59,106 nucleotides of DNA, taken from assembly GCF_016612545.1 (NCBI RefSeq), contig NZ_JAENRY010000013.1, forward strand, positions 1-59,106. The letters are read 5' to 3'. The position numbers and the translations under genes were made by a program. The stretch is from Streptomyces sp. MBT65 (GTDB taxonomy: Bacteria > Actinomycetota > Actinomycetes > Streptomycetales > Streptomycetaceae). Under the pieces are notes generated by a model. The model worked only from the letters and a program-made list of their open reading frames with translations. It made no database searches and was not told where the DNA came from. Positions 23,508 to 31,637 of this stretch are shown one piece after another (positions within the stretch are counted from its first letter, which is position 1; each line of letters starts with the position of its first letter).

Positions 23508-24236
23508 ATGGCGTCGCAACCCGTGCCTCGGCCGAAGGGCGGCCCGGTGGACCGTCGGCCCGGGGCGCTTCCGGTGCCGGGACGCGCGGCGGGGCGGGAC
23601 GCTCCCGTGCACGACGCCGCGACGCTCGGGTTCGTCGACCGGCCCGGACGCGACTACTGGTGGCGGCAGTTGAGCGAGGCGGTCCGGGACCGGATGGTCA
23701 CCAGGGTCGGTCCGATCGTCGAGTGGTGGGCGTACTGCCACCGCACGGACGACGAGCGGCCGTACGCGGTGGTGTTCGGCGAGCGAGGACTCGCCGTGAC
23801 CACACCCACCCTCAACGACCTTGGCGCGCCTGCCCAGTTGCTCACGGTCGTGCCGTTCGTGCCGTCCTCGTTGCGGCACGCGGTGGTGGTGCGGAAGCCG
23901 ACCCGCCTGCGCCCCGGTCGTCCCGCGTCGGCGGGTGGCGACGCCCCGCAGCCGTACGGCGAGGAACTGCCGTTGCCCGCACGCCTGCGCGGAGTCCTCG
24001 GCAATCTGCCCGCGGAGGCGCAGGCGCGGTTGCAGTGGCCGTTCGTCAACGGCGACGAGTTCGACCGGGGCGACTTCTTCTACTCGGGGGACGACGACGA
24101 GTTGGACATCTGGTGCTACCTGGCCGGACGCCGGTGGGTGACCTTCGTGTCCGGGCACGGCTCGGGTCTGTCCGGTCCCGCGCACCGCGCCTCGTGGCGG
24201 CTGGTCTGCCGACAGGCCGAGGTCGCGGCACGGTGA
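23508..24236 (+). CDS. hypothetical protein coupled to a J-domain protein
   Basis: I do not recognise a family for this 242-aa protein. It is soluble, with a proline/arginine-rich N-terminus (1-40) followed by a Trp- and Tyr-rich globular region (DYWW around 50, VEWWAYCH around 74). An acidic patch (around GDDDELDIW) lies near the C-terminus. The ATG at 23508 follows GGGAGG at 6 bases. Its stop overlaps the J-domain protein start as GTGA. The tight coupling suggests it works with, or is a client or adaptor of, that J-domain protein. Confidence 0.7.
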   Translation: MASQPVPRPKGGPVDRRPGALPVPGRAAGRDAPVHDAATLGFVDRPGRDYWWRQLSEAVRDRMVTRVGPIVEWWAYCHRTDDERPYAVVFGERGLAVTTPTLNDLGAPAQLLTVVPFVPSSLRHAVVVRKPTRLRPGRPASAGGDAPQPYGEELPLPARLRGVLGNLPAEAQARLQWPFVNGDEFDRGDFFYSGDDDELDIWCYLAGRRWVTFVSGHGSGLSGPAHRASWRLVCRQAEVAAR

Positions 24237-24679
24237 CCGCGGCCGACGAACCGGACTTCTACGTGCTGCTCGGCGTCCCGGCCGATGCCACCAGGGCCGA
24301 GATCGTGCGCGCGTTCCGCCGCAGCGCGCTGAGCCACCACCCTGACCGCGGCGGCGACGCGGACGCCTTCCGAGGCCTGCGCCAGGCCTACGAGACGCTG
24401 TCCGACCCGGTGCGACGGAAGGCGTACGACCGTCGGCGCACGTCGGCGTCGTGTGGTGCGCCCGTCGCCGATGCCGAACCGCCGCCGGCGGCCGACCCCT
24501 TCGAGTGGACCTCCGGTGCCGGGCCGCGCACGGGTGCCGGCTCGGGCAACCTGCGTGACCAGGGGGTACAGGCCGGCTCCTTCGCGGTGCACGACCCGGA
24601 CCGTTCCTGGCGGCGGGACGACCGGTTCGCCTGGTGGAAGCCCGTCGAGGAACCGGGGCGGAAGCGACGCCGACGCTGA
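24233..24679 (+). CDS. short J-domain (DnaJ-like) protein
   Basis: This 148-aa protein has an N-terminal J domain (about 7-70) with the essential HPD tripeptide at 36-38. A short, basic C-terminal tail (rich in Arg/Lys, last six residues mostly Arg) follows. It lacks the Gly/Phe, zinc-finger and C-terminal domains of full DnaJ, so it is a type III J-protein that stimulates DnaK for a specific task. The GTG start at 24233 overlaps the preceding stop. The gene converges on the metalloprotease operon with 10 bases between stops. Confidence 0.85.
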   Translation: MTAADEPDFYVLLGVPADATRAEIVRAFRRSALSHHPDRGGDADAFRGLRQAYETLSDPVRRKAYDRRRTSASCGAPVADAEPPPAADPFEWTSGAGPRTGAGSGNLRDQGVQAGSFAVHDPDRSWRRDDRFAWWKPVEEPGRKRRRR

Positions 24680-24689
24680 CCCGCTTCGG

Positions 24690-26732
24690 TCACCGACACT
24701 CCGTCGCCACGATCCCGGAGCCCTCCCCCTTCGCCGGTACGAACAGCATCTGCCCCACCTCGAGACCCGTTCTCTTCCCCATGTCGTTGCGTTCCTGCAA
24801 GTCCGCGACGGTCGTGCCGTACTCGCAGGCGAGGGCGGACAGCGTGTCGCCGCGTGCGACGAAATGGATGCGGAAATTGAGGGAGGGCGTCGGCCGCAGG
24901 ATCGGCCCGGTGATGTTCGGCGCGGGCAGCGACACGGTGAAGTGCGGTGTCGGCAGGAGAGCCGTGGGGAGGGGCCACGGCGAGTACCGCGAGACGGCCG
25001 CCCTCGGCAGCCCGGCCTGTGAGTAGGGCTGGTCGGAGCCGGAGCCGAGCAGGGCGGTCACCCACACCGCGCCCGCCACGGCCACGGCGACGGCGGTCAC
25101 CCTGGCGACCTTGCGTTGCCGCGCGAGTTCTTCGACGACCAGGTCCGGCGCGCTCCTCGTACTCCGCCGAGGCGTGGTCCGGCCGGCCGGTGCGGCCACG
25201 GTACGCAGGGCCAGGACGACGGGCGCCTCGAAGTCCAGGCCGAGGCGCGCGAGTTCGGCGCGCAGGGCCGGCACCGCCGCCTTGTCGCGTGCGGCGGCCG
25301 CGACCAGATCGTCCAGGCGCCCGCGCGGATCCCGTGGGCAGTCCAAGAGGTAGCCCTGGGTCCAACTGAGCACCCAGCGCGCGCGGCCCGCGCCGGCCAG
25401 CGCCTGCCCGGTCAGCGCGTACAGGGCCTCGGTGAGCTGCTCCTCGGGCTCGGGCGCGTCGGTGAGACGGCGTACGAGCGCTGTCTGCTCTCCGCGTTCC
25501 AGCAGGCCGAGAACGGTGCCGAGCGTGGGGCGCGCGGTCGTACGGGGGTCGCTCGCCGCGTCCAGCAGGAGGCTCGCGAGTTCGATGGCGAACGCCTCGG
25601 CGGCCAGGTCGGCCCACTCCGCCCGGGGCAATGCCGTGGCCGAGCGCCCGGCTTCGCCGAGCATCTTGCGCTGCACCCGGGGCACCGGTGACGGGTCGCC
25701 GATCAGCGGGACCTCGTCCTCGACGGTCCTGGGAGGTGTGGTGGGCCGTGCCTCGATCAGTGCCAGCCGCCGGGCCAGCGACGGATGGGAGTCCAGCGCG
25801 GAACGGCCCGCCTCGACGGGGTTCGCGCGCAGGTCGGCCATCCGCCTGCGGACCAGCGGGTCGCCCGTCATGGCGGCGAACGCCTCGAACATGTCCTCGG
25901 GCACGAACCCGAGCCGCTGCACGGGCCGTAGGTACCGGCTCTCGAACCCGGCCCAGGTGATGCCGAGCGCATGGACGGCGCGCAGCGCCTGGGCGGTCAC
26001 CTCCGGACCGACCATGGCGACCGCCTCCGCGTCCGCCTCCAGCTCCTGGCGTCGGCGCACCGCCAGCGTCAGGCGCATGTACACCCAGGCGTAGACGCCG
26101 ATCGCCGCCTGGAACAGCCACGCGTACCCGAACCGGGCCTCGTCCGACCGCGCGGTCATCCGCAGCCGGAACAGGGTGGAGCGCAGCGACGCGGCCCCTC
26201 GGTAGGTGATCGCGCCGAACCGGGTGTGCCGGCCCGCGTAGTGGCCGAGTTCATGGCAGAGCACGGCCCGCAGTTCCGCGGGCTTCAGCCAGAGCAGCAG
26301 GGGCACGCCCAGGTTCATGGTCCGTTCCCCGACCGCGAAGCCGAGCAGCCGGGCGTCCTCCGACACCGACGCGTTGGCCTCCGACGTCAGGAGGATCCGG
26401 CCGGGCGGCCGGGTGCCCAACTGCCCGGCCAGATCCTCGACCAGCCGCCACAGGCCGGGCGCGTCGGCGCGGCGCAGGGTGACCGCGTCGGGTGGGGGCT
26501 CCTCCGTGCGGCTCACCGTGGCCATCCCGTACAGCAGGGCGGCGGCCCCGGGGATGCTGCCGGCCAGGGCGAGCGACCAGTTGCCGGCCTGCGACGGGCG
26601 TTCGACCATCCCGTGCAGCATGAGGACGACGAGTGCCGCGTCGGCCGCGAGGAGGGTGAAGGACACGACGTAGAACCCGGCGAGCATCCCCACGGCGAAC
26701 AGCCCGCGTAACCACCCCACCACCGTGCTCAC
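24690..26732 (-). CDS. M48-family membrane metalloprotease with C-terminal LysM domain
   Basis: This 680-aa membrane protein has N-terminal helices (about 10-40 and 52-72) and an M48 peptidase domain. The zinc motif HELGH is at H160, E161 and H164, with a downstream ELEADAEA third-ligand region near 230. A long helical region follows, then a transmembrane segment (about 545-565) and a LysM domain (about 630-676) that would bind peptidoglycan. M48 proteases such as HtpX degrade misfolded membrane proteins. The GTG at 26732 overlaps the sigma-factor stop. The LysM domain after a late membrane helix suggests that the protease is tethered to the cell wall. Together with the coupled sigma factor this points to an envelope-stress role. 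Confidence 0.8.
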   Translation of the reverse strand: MSTVVGWLRGLFAVGMLAGFYVVSFTLLAADAALVVLMLHGMVERPSQAGNWSLALAGSIPGAAALLYGMATVSRTEEPPPDAVTLRRADAPGLWRLVEDLAGQLGTRPPGRILLTSEANASVSEDARLLGFAVGERTMNLGVPLLLWLKPAELRAVLCHELGHYAGRHTRFGAITYRGAASLRSTLFRLRMTARSDEARFGYAWLFQAAIGVYAWVYMRLTLAVRRRQELEADAEAVAMVGPEVTAQALRAVHALGITWAGFESRYLRPVQRLGFVPEDMFEAFAAMTGDPLVRRRMADLRANPVEAGRSALDSHPSLARRLALIEARPTTPPRTVEDEVPLIGDPSPVPRVQRKMLGEAGRSATALPRAEWADLAAEAFAIELASLLLDAASDPRTTARPTLGTVLGLLERGEQTALVRRLTDAPEPEEQLTEALYALTGQALAGAGRARWVLSWTQGYLLDCPRDPRGRLDDLVAAAARDKAAVPALRAELARLGLDFEAPVVLALRTVAAPAGRTTPRRSTRSAPDLVVEELARQRKVARVTAVAVAVAGAVWVTALLGSGSDQPYSQAGLPRAAVSRYSPWPLPTALLPTPHFTVSLPAPNITGPILRPTPSLNFRIHFVARGDTLSALACEYGTTVADLQERNDMGKRTGLEVGQMLFVPAKGEGSGIVATECR

Positions 26733-27427
26733 CGGCTCTCCCCCTGTCTGCGGGCCAGCGCCGCCCGCGCCCTGGCGAGCCGCTCCGGATCCTCCTCGAC
26801 GGCCGCGCGCAGCCATGCCTGCGTGTCGCGCAGGGCGATGACGACGGGGTCCCGGCCGAGGCGGATCCAGCTCGGACGAGCCGTCTGCGGGCTGTTCGTG
26901 AACGGATCGTGCCTGCTCGTGTCGTCCGCGGCCATGTCCAGCGCCTCCGTGAGCGTTCGGCGCGCCTTGGACACGTTCGCGGCGACACCGCCGCGCGTCA
27001 TCCGCAGCGTCTTGGCGATCTCGATCTGGGACCAGCCGTGCAGACAGAACAGCACCATGGTGACGCGCTGTCGTGGCGGCAGAGCGGCCAGCAGCCGGAG
27101 CACCTCGCGGGCCTCCGCGCTCTGTTCGGGGCTCGCCCGGACCGGCACGGGCACATCGGGGACCCGGTCCTGGCCCGTTCTGCGCCTGCGGTGCGTCTTC
27201 CACAGCCGCTGGACCGCGACCCGGTACGCCCACGCCTCGGGCAGCTCGTACCCGGCGATCCGGTCCCAGGCCCGATAGGCCTCAAGGAACGCCTCCTGGG
27301 TGACGTCCTCGGCGTCCTCCCGACTGCCGCAGAGCATGATCACCTGCGCCAGCACCCGTCCGTACGCCCCGGCGAAGAAGTCCTCGAACTCCCTTTGCCC
27401 CACGGCCTGTTCCTGTCCCGCGCTCAC
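26729..27427 (-). CDS. ECF-type RNA polymerase sigma factor
   Basis: This 232-aa protein has sigma region 2 (about 15-85, with DAEDVTQEAFLEAYR) and region 4 (about 110-165, with LPPRQR and GGVAANVSKAR). A C-terminal extension of about 65 residues follows. No anti-sigma gene is obvious. The GTG at 27427 overlaps the stop of the 77-aa gene, and its own stop overlaps the metalloprotease start, so three proteins are translationally coupled. An intact region 2 and region 4 suggest an active sigma factor. The C-terminal extension could carry regulation in place of an anti-sigma. Confidence 0.88.
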   Translation of the reverse strand: MSAGQEQAVGQREFEDFFAGAYGRVLAQVIMLCGSREDAEDVTQEAFLEAYRAWDRIAGYELPEAWAYRVAVQRLWKTHRRRRTGQDRVPDVPVPVRASPEQSAEAREVLRLLAALPPRQRVTMVLFCLHGWSQIEIAKTLRMTRGGVAANVSKARRTLTEALDMAADDTSRHDPFTNSPQTARPSWIRLGRDPVVIALRDTQAWLRAAVEEDPERLARARAALARRQGESR

Positions 27428-27657
27428 CGCTGATCCACCCCGGCCGGCGCTACGACCGCTGCCGTTCGCGCGTTCAGCGTGTCCCCGTCGGCACGTGTGA
27501 CCTCGACCGTGCCCCCGGGCCCGGCCGCCCGCACGACCGTGGCCAGCGCGTGCGCCCACGCACGCTCCCGCACCGGCTGCGTCCACAGCAACGCCAGCGC
27601 GTACACCAGCCGTGCGCACACCGGCACCACGACCACCACCACAGGTTCGACAACCAT
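27424..27657 (-). CDS. 77-aa small protein leading the sigma/M48 operon
   Basis: I do not recognise a family. The protein opens with a run of valines and a hydrophobic segment (about 3-25), then has a soluble tail of about 50 residues containing short beta-like stretches (GTVEVTRADG). The ATG at 27657 follows GGAGGG at 8 bases. Its stop overlaps the ECF sigma start as GTGA. The single hydrophobic segment and coupling to a sigma factor make it a candidate small membrane regulator, but no anti-sigma motif is visible. Confidence 0.6.
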   Translation of the reverse strand: MVVEPVVVVVVPVCARLVYALALLWTQPVRERAWAHALATVVRAAGPGGTVEVTRADGDTLNARTAAVVAPAGVDQR

Positions 27658-27721
27658 TTCAGGGTCCCTCCACAGGATCACAGCAGTGACACCCTGATAC
27701 AGCCGCCCGTGCCCAACTGGT

Positions 27722-28135
27722 TTACCCGGGACCGCGATTGGGCTGATCCTCACGGGTTTCCCTGGCGTGCTCCGGGATCACGAACGAGGGCCGGCCGAAG
27801 AACACGAGAGAAAGCTGAGCCACGAGCCCGAGGAGAAAGACGATCAGCCCCGCGGCCGCGACCCCCGACGCGACCGGGCTCCTCGCACCCGGGCTCCCCG
27901 CCGCCGGCAGCCAGGCGCCGCCGAGGAAAAGGAGCGTCAAGCCGCTCAGGCACACGGAGTTGAGCACGGAACCGCTTTCCAGCCTCCGCTGCCCCTTCTC
28001 GCCAAGATGCCGCCAGAGGGGCCCCGGCGACGTGCGCACCGTGGGGTCGCGCCAATACCTGACCGCTCGCATCCAGGAGCGGGCGGAGAACGCGGCGAAA
28101 GCGACGGCACCGGTGAGAGCGGTCCAGGACGTCAT
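27722..28135 (-). CDS. small membrane protein, hypothetical
   Basis: This 137-aa protein has a hydrophobic N-terminus (about 5-18) and two stronger membrane segments (about 58-80 and 88-115). The tail is polar and acidic/basic. I do not recognise a family. It lies between the sigma/M48 operon and the divergent Rieske oxygenase gene. The start ATG at 28135 has GGAAGG about 9-10 bases upstream. Confidence 0.6.
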   Translation of the reverse strand: MTSWTALTGAVAFAAFSARSWMRAVRYWRDPTVRTSPGPLWRHLGEKGQRRLESGSVLNSVCLSGLTLLFLGGAWLPAAGSPGARSPVASGVAAAGLIVFLLGLVAQLSLVFFGRPSFVIPEHARETREDQPNRGPG

Positions 28136-28301
28136 GGCAGGAACGACCTTCCCCTGTCCGAAGCGATGTTGTTCGCCATGGTGCTGGTGACAGAACCTAC
28201 CGCCACTTCCCCACCCCCTTCCGTGACACGGAAGCGCTATTGCGGCCCCGCACCCCCCTTCCGGACGATGACGCCATCACCCACCGACGGGAGCCGCAAC
28301 G

Positions 28302-29366
28302 ATGCCGCACATGACCGCCTTCGCCAGGAACCAGTGGTATGTCGCCGCCTACAGCCACGAGGTCGGCCGTGACCTGCTCGGCCGGACGATCCTCGGCGAG
28401 CCCCTCGTCTTCTACCGCACCGAGGACGACGGCACCGCCGTGGCACTGCACGACCGGTGTGTGCACCGGCGGTTCCCGCTCTCCGAGAGCCGGCTCGACG
28501 GCGACCGGGTCGTCTGCGGCTACCACGGCTTCACCTACGACACGACCGGCACCTGCGTGTACGTGCCGGGCCAGAAACGCATCCCCCGCACCGCCCGCGT
28601 CGCCTCCTACCCCGTGGTCGAGCAGGACGCGCTGGTCTGGGTGTGGATCGGCGACCCGGCACTCGCGGACCCGCAGGTCATCCCCCGCGCCCCGCACCTC
28701 GCCTCCCCCGACTGGGTCACCGTCAGCGGCATGGAACCGATCGACGCCGACTACGGCCTCCTCGTCGACAACCTCCTCGACCTCTCCCACGAGACCTACC
28801 TGCACGGCGGCTACATCGGCTCCCCCGAGGTCGCCGAGACACCGATCACCACGGAGGTCGACGAGGGCGCCGGCGTCGTCCGGGTGAGCCGGCACATGGG
28901 CGACGCCGCGTGCCCGCCGTTCTACGCCAAGTCCACAGGAATACAGGGGCGGATCACCCGCTGGCAGGACATCGAGTACCACGCGCCCTGCCTCTACCTC
29001 CTGCACAGCCGGATCGCCCCGGTCGGCGTCCTCCCCGAGGAGGACGGCAGCGACCCGAACGGCTTCCACACCGAGATCACCTACGCCATCACGCCCTCCT
29101 CGGACGGCAAGGTGTACGACTTCTGGGCGGTCTCGCGCGACTGGGCCACGGACGACGCCGAGGTCACCGAGTTCCTGCGGAGCAACAACCACACCGTCGT
29201 GATGCAGGACGTGGACGCGCTCAACCTCCTTCAGAAGACGCTGGGTTCGGAGCGCGCCGGCTATCAGGAGCTGAGCATCAACATCGACACCGGTGGTCTC
29301 GCCGCCCGCCGGATCCTCGCCCGGCTGGTCGAGGAGGGCGCCAAGCCCGTGGAGAAGGTCCAGTGA
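28302..29366 (+). CDS. VanA-like Rieske aromatic oxygenase, terminal component
   Basis: This 354-aa protein has an N-terminal Rieske domain (about 5-115), with [2Fe-2S] ligands C53/H55 and C72/H75 in CVH and CGYH. A VanA-type catalytic domain holds the mononuclear iron site around DNLLDLSHETYLH (bridging D160, H163, H168). VanA-type enzymes O-demethylate vanillate or attack related aromatic acids. The stop overlaps the next gene as GTGA. With the 59-aa protein and the VanB-like reductase it forms a complete oxygenase operon, and the NitT/TauT importer downstream probably brings in the substrate. The substrate is not identified, since no decarboxylase or ring-cleavage gene is nearby. Confidence 0.88.
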   Translation: MPHMTAFARNQWYVAAYSHEVGRDLLGRTILGEPLVFYRTEDDGTAVALHDRCVHRRFPLSESRLDGDRVVCGYHGFTYDTTGTCVYVPGQKRIPRTARVASYPVVEQDALVWVWIGDPALADPQVIPRAPHLASPDWVTVSGMEPIDADYGLLVDNLLDLSHETYLHGGYIGSPEVAETPITTEVDEGAGVVRVSRHMGDAACPPFYAKSTGIQGRITRWQDIEYHAPCLYLLHSRIAPVGVLPEEDGSDPNGFHTEITYAITPSSDGKVYDFWAVSRDWATDDAEVTEFLRSNNHTVVMQDVDALNLLQKTLGSERAGYQELSINIDTGGLAARRILARLVEEGAKPVEKVQ

Positions 29367-29542
29367 CCGCTCCGACCGGCGAGGTCTACCGCATCGACTG
29401 GCTGCCGGGGACCGACATCCTGCACGGCACCTGTCACTGCGGCCGCGAGCACACGTCGCAGGACCCGATCGAGATGTGGGAGTGGATGCTCGCCCACCCC
29501 CGCGGCCACTCGGTCGACGATCCGCAGGGAGCCGGCACATGA
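29363..29542 (+). CDS. 59-aa Cys/His mini-protein between oxygenase and reductase
   Basis: This 59-aa protein is coupled on both sides, with GTGA at its start and ATGA at its stop. It contains C24-H25-C26 and H30, with H45 and H49 nearby, in a short domain that also has WEWMLAHPRGH. A zinc-binding or small electron-carrier or assembly role is possible. I do not recognise a named family, and I assign no function beyond its operon context. Confidence 0.75.
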   Translation: MTAPTGEVYRIDWLPGTDILHGTCHCGREHTSQDPIEMWEWMLAHPRGHSVDDPQGAGT

Positions 29543-30474
29543 CCACCTACGAGGCCGAACTCGTCGTAGCGGAAAGGGAGTTCGCAGCCGACGGCGTCCT
29601 CGCCCTCACCCTGCGCCACCCGCTCGGCGATCAACTCCCCGCCTGGGAACCGGGCGCCCACATCGACGTCGTGCTCGGCCCCGACCTGGAGCGCCAGTAC
29701 TCGCTGTGCGGCGACCCGGCCGACCGTGCAGCATGGCGGATCGCAGTGCTGCGGGAATCGGACGGGCGGGGCGGATCGGCGTATGTGCACGGGCAGTTGG
29801 GGCTGGGCGACAAGGTGCGGGTGCGCGGGCCGCGCAACCACTTCCGGCTGGAGCCCGCCCCCCGCTACCGCTTCGTCGCGGGCGGCATCGGCATCACCCC
29901 CCTCCTGCCGATGCTGGCCGCGGCGGAGGCGTCGGGCGCGCGGTGGACCCTCCTCTACGGCGGCCGCACCCGCAACTCACTCGCGTTCACGGAGGAGTTG
30001 AGCCGCTACGGCGACCGTGTCACCCTCGCCCCGCAGGACGAGGTCGGACTGCTCGACCTGCCGTCGGTGCTGGACGACGTACCAGAAGGGACCCTGGTCT
30101 ACTGCTGCGGTCCCGGGCCGCTGCTCGACGCGGTCGAGGCACGCTGTCCCGGCGGGATCCTGCGGGTGGAGCGGTTCCAGCCGAAGGCCCAAGTGGCGGG
30201 CGCCGACAGCGAGTTCGAGGTGGTGCTGGAGCGGAGCGGCAGGACGGTCACCGTCCCGGTGGGCGTGTCCGTGCTCGACACCGTGCGCGCCGCCGGTGTC
30301 GAGGTGCTGTTCTCCTGCACCGAGGGCACCTGCGGGACCTGCGAGACCGAAGTCCTCGAAGGCACCCCGGACCACCGCGACTCGGTGCTGAGCGAGGACG
30401 AACGCGCGGCCGGCGAGACAATGCTCATCTGCGTCTCGCGCTGCCTGGGAAAGCGGCTCGTCCTGGATCTGTGA
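29539..30474 (+). CDS. VanB-like ferredoxin reductase (FMN/NAD/[2Fe-2S])
   Basis: This 311-aa protein has an N-terminal flavin-binding domain (RQYSLCGDP, about 53-61), an NAD-binding domain (GGIGITPLLPM, about 115-125), and a C-terminal plant-type [2Fe-2S] domain (CTEGTCGTC plus a distal Cys). This layout matches phthalate dioxygenase reductase/VanB. It passes electrons from NADH to the Rieske oxygenase at 28302. The ATG at 29539 overlaps the mini-protein stop. Confidence 0.9.
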   Translation: MTTYEAELVVAEREFAADGVLALTLRHPLGDQLPAWEPGAHIDVVLGPDLERQYSLCGDPADRAAWRIAVLRESDGRGGSAYVHGQLGLGDKVRVRGPRNHFRLEPAPRYRFVAGGIGITPLLPMLAAAEASGARWTLLYGGRTRNSLAFTEELSRYGDRVTLAPQDEVGLLDLPSVLDDVPEGTLVYCCGPGPLLDAVEARCPGGILRVERFQPKAQVAGADSEFEVVLERSGRTVTVPVGVSVLDTVRAAGVEVLFSCTEGTCGTCETEVLEGTPDHRDSVLSEDERAAGETMLICVSRCLGKRLVLDL

Positions 30475-30538
30475 GGACGCGGGCCGGATCTGTGACGACA
30501 CCGCACAACACGCCAAGAGCACACTTCGGCAACTGTCA

Positions 30539-30548
30539 ACAATATTGT
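30539..30548. promoter_or_regulatory. palindrome upstream of the NitT/TauT promoter
   Basis: ACAATATTGT is a perfect 10-bp palindrome 12 bases ahead of the -35 element of the importer promoter. Confidence 0.4.
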
Positions 30549-30560
30549 GAGCACTAGGCA

Positions 30561-30589
30561 TTGACCTGGCCGCGACGGGGCCCTACGTT
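30561..30589 (+). promoter_or_regulatory. HrdB-type promoter of the NitT/TauT importer
   Basis: TTGACC (30561-30566), a 17-base spacer and TACGTT (30584-30589) fit the Streptomyces housekeeping TTGACN-TANNNT consensus well. Transcription would start near 30596. Dyads follow at 30593-30610 and 30615-30633. Confidence 0.6.
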
Positions 30590-30592
30590 CCC

Positions 30593-30633
30593 GCTCAACA
30601 CCCATTGAGCACCACTGTGCGATCTGCGCACAG
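30593..30633 (+). promoter_or_regulatory. two dyads in the importer 5' leader
   Basis: GCTCAA-N6-TTGAGC spans 30593-30610, over the expected transcription start. CTGTGCG-N5-CGCACAG spans 30615-30633. They could be repressor sites or an RNA hairpin before the start codon at 30669. Confidence 0.5.
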
Positions 30634-30668
30634 CCTGTCGGAACACCGTCGTCTGCACAGGAGTTGCC

Positions 30669-31637
30669 ATGCGTCGTCTGCTCGTCGGCCTCGCGGCCGG
30701 AACAGTGCTGGTCGCCGCGTCGGCCTGCGGTTCGTCCGGCAACGGAGCGTCGGATCAGAACAGCTCGTCCACCGGCACCACCACGGTCAAGGTGGGGGTC
30801 ATCCCCATCGTCGATGTCGCCCCGCTCTATCTCGGCCAGAAGGAGGGCATCTTCAGCAAGCACGGCCTGAAACTGTCGATGACGCTCGCCCAGGGCGGCG
30901 CGGCCATCGTGCCGGGGGTGGTCAGCGGCCAGTTCCAGTTCGGCTTCTCCAACATGACCTCCCTCATGCTCGCCCAGTCCAACGACGTCCCCGTGAAGGC
31001 CATCGCCAACGGTGTGGCCTCAACGGGCGTGTCCGGCAAGGACTTCGGCGCCCTCGTCGTCAAGAAAGGCAGCACCCTGAAGTCGGCGAAGGAGCTGGAG
31101 GGCAAGAAGGTCGCGGTCAACACGCTGAAGAACATCAACGAGACGGCCGTACGCGAATCCGTCCGCAAGGCCGGCGGCGACCCGGACAAGGTCAAGTTCG
31201 TCGAGCTGGCCTTCGACCAGATGCCGGCCGCGCTCGACAAGGGCCAGATCGACGCGGCGATGGCCGTCGAACCCGCACTCACCACGATGCTCGACCAGGG
31301 CGCCCAGCAGATCGCCTGGCCGCTGGTCGACGTGGCGCCGAACCTCACCGTCGCCATGTACTTCACCTCGACGGCATACGCGACGAAGAACCCGGACGTG
31401 GTCAAGAAGTTCCAGGAGGCCACCGCCGAGTCCCTCGCCTACGCGGACGCCCACCCGGACGAGGTCCGCCAGATCGTCGCGACCTACACCAAGGTCCCGG
31501 CCAGCGTGCTGACCAAGGTGATCCTGCCCAAGTGGCCCGCCGACGCGAACCGTTCGTCGATCGAGGCGCTGGAGAAGCTGAGCGAGACCGACGGCCTCTT
31601 CAAGAAGACCCCCGACCTGAACACGCTGCTTCCGTGA
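30669..31637 (+). CDS. ABC substrate-binding lipoprotein, NitT/TauT (SsuA) family
   Basis: This 322-aa lipoprotein has a lipobox ending in Cys (VAASAC, about 15-20). The two-lobed binding domain is of the nitrate/sulfonate/aromatic-acid type (SsuA/ThiY-like), with VGVIPIVDVAPLYL near the start. It feeds the two permeases and ATPase that follow. Linkage to a Rieske oxygenase suggests an aromatic acid or organosulfonate ligand. AGGAGTTGCC precedes the ATG. Confidence 0.88.
   Translation: MRRLLVGLAAGTVLVAASACGSSGNGASDQNSSSTGTTTVKVGVIPIVDVAPLYLGQKEGIFSKHGLKLSMTLAQGGAAIVPGVVSGQFQFGFSNMTSLMLAQSNDVPVKAIANGVASTGVSGKDFGALVVKKGSTLKSAKELEGKKVAVNTLKNINETAVRESVRKAGGDPDKVKFVELAFDQMPAALDKGQIDAAMAVEPALTTMLDQGAQQIAWPLVDVAPNLTVAMYFTSTAYATKNPDVVKKFQEATAESLAYADAHPDEVRQIVATYTKVPASVLTKVILPKWPADANRSSIEALEKLSETDGLFKKTPDLNTLLP

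Noticed and set aside
28136..28301. VanR-type regulator or operator in front of the Rieske oxygenase
   Set aside because: The 166-base gap shows no convincing dyad, and no MarR/GntR gene is adjacent.
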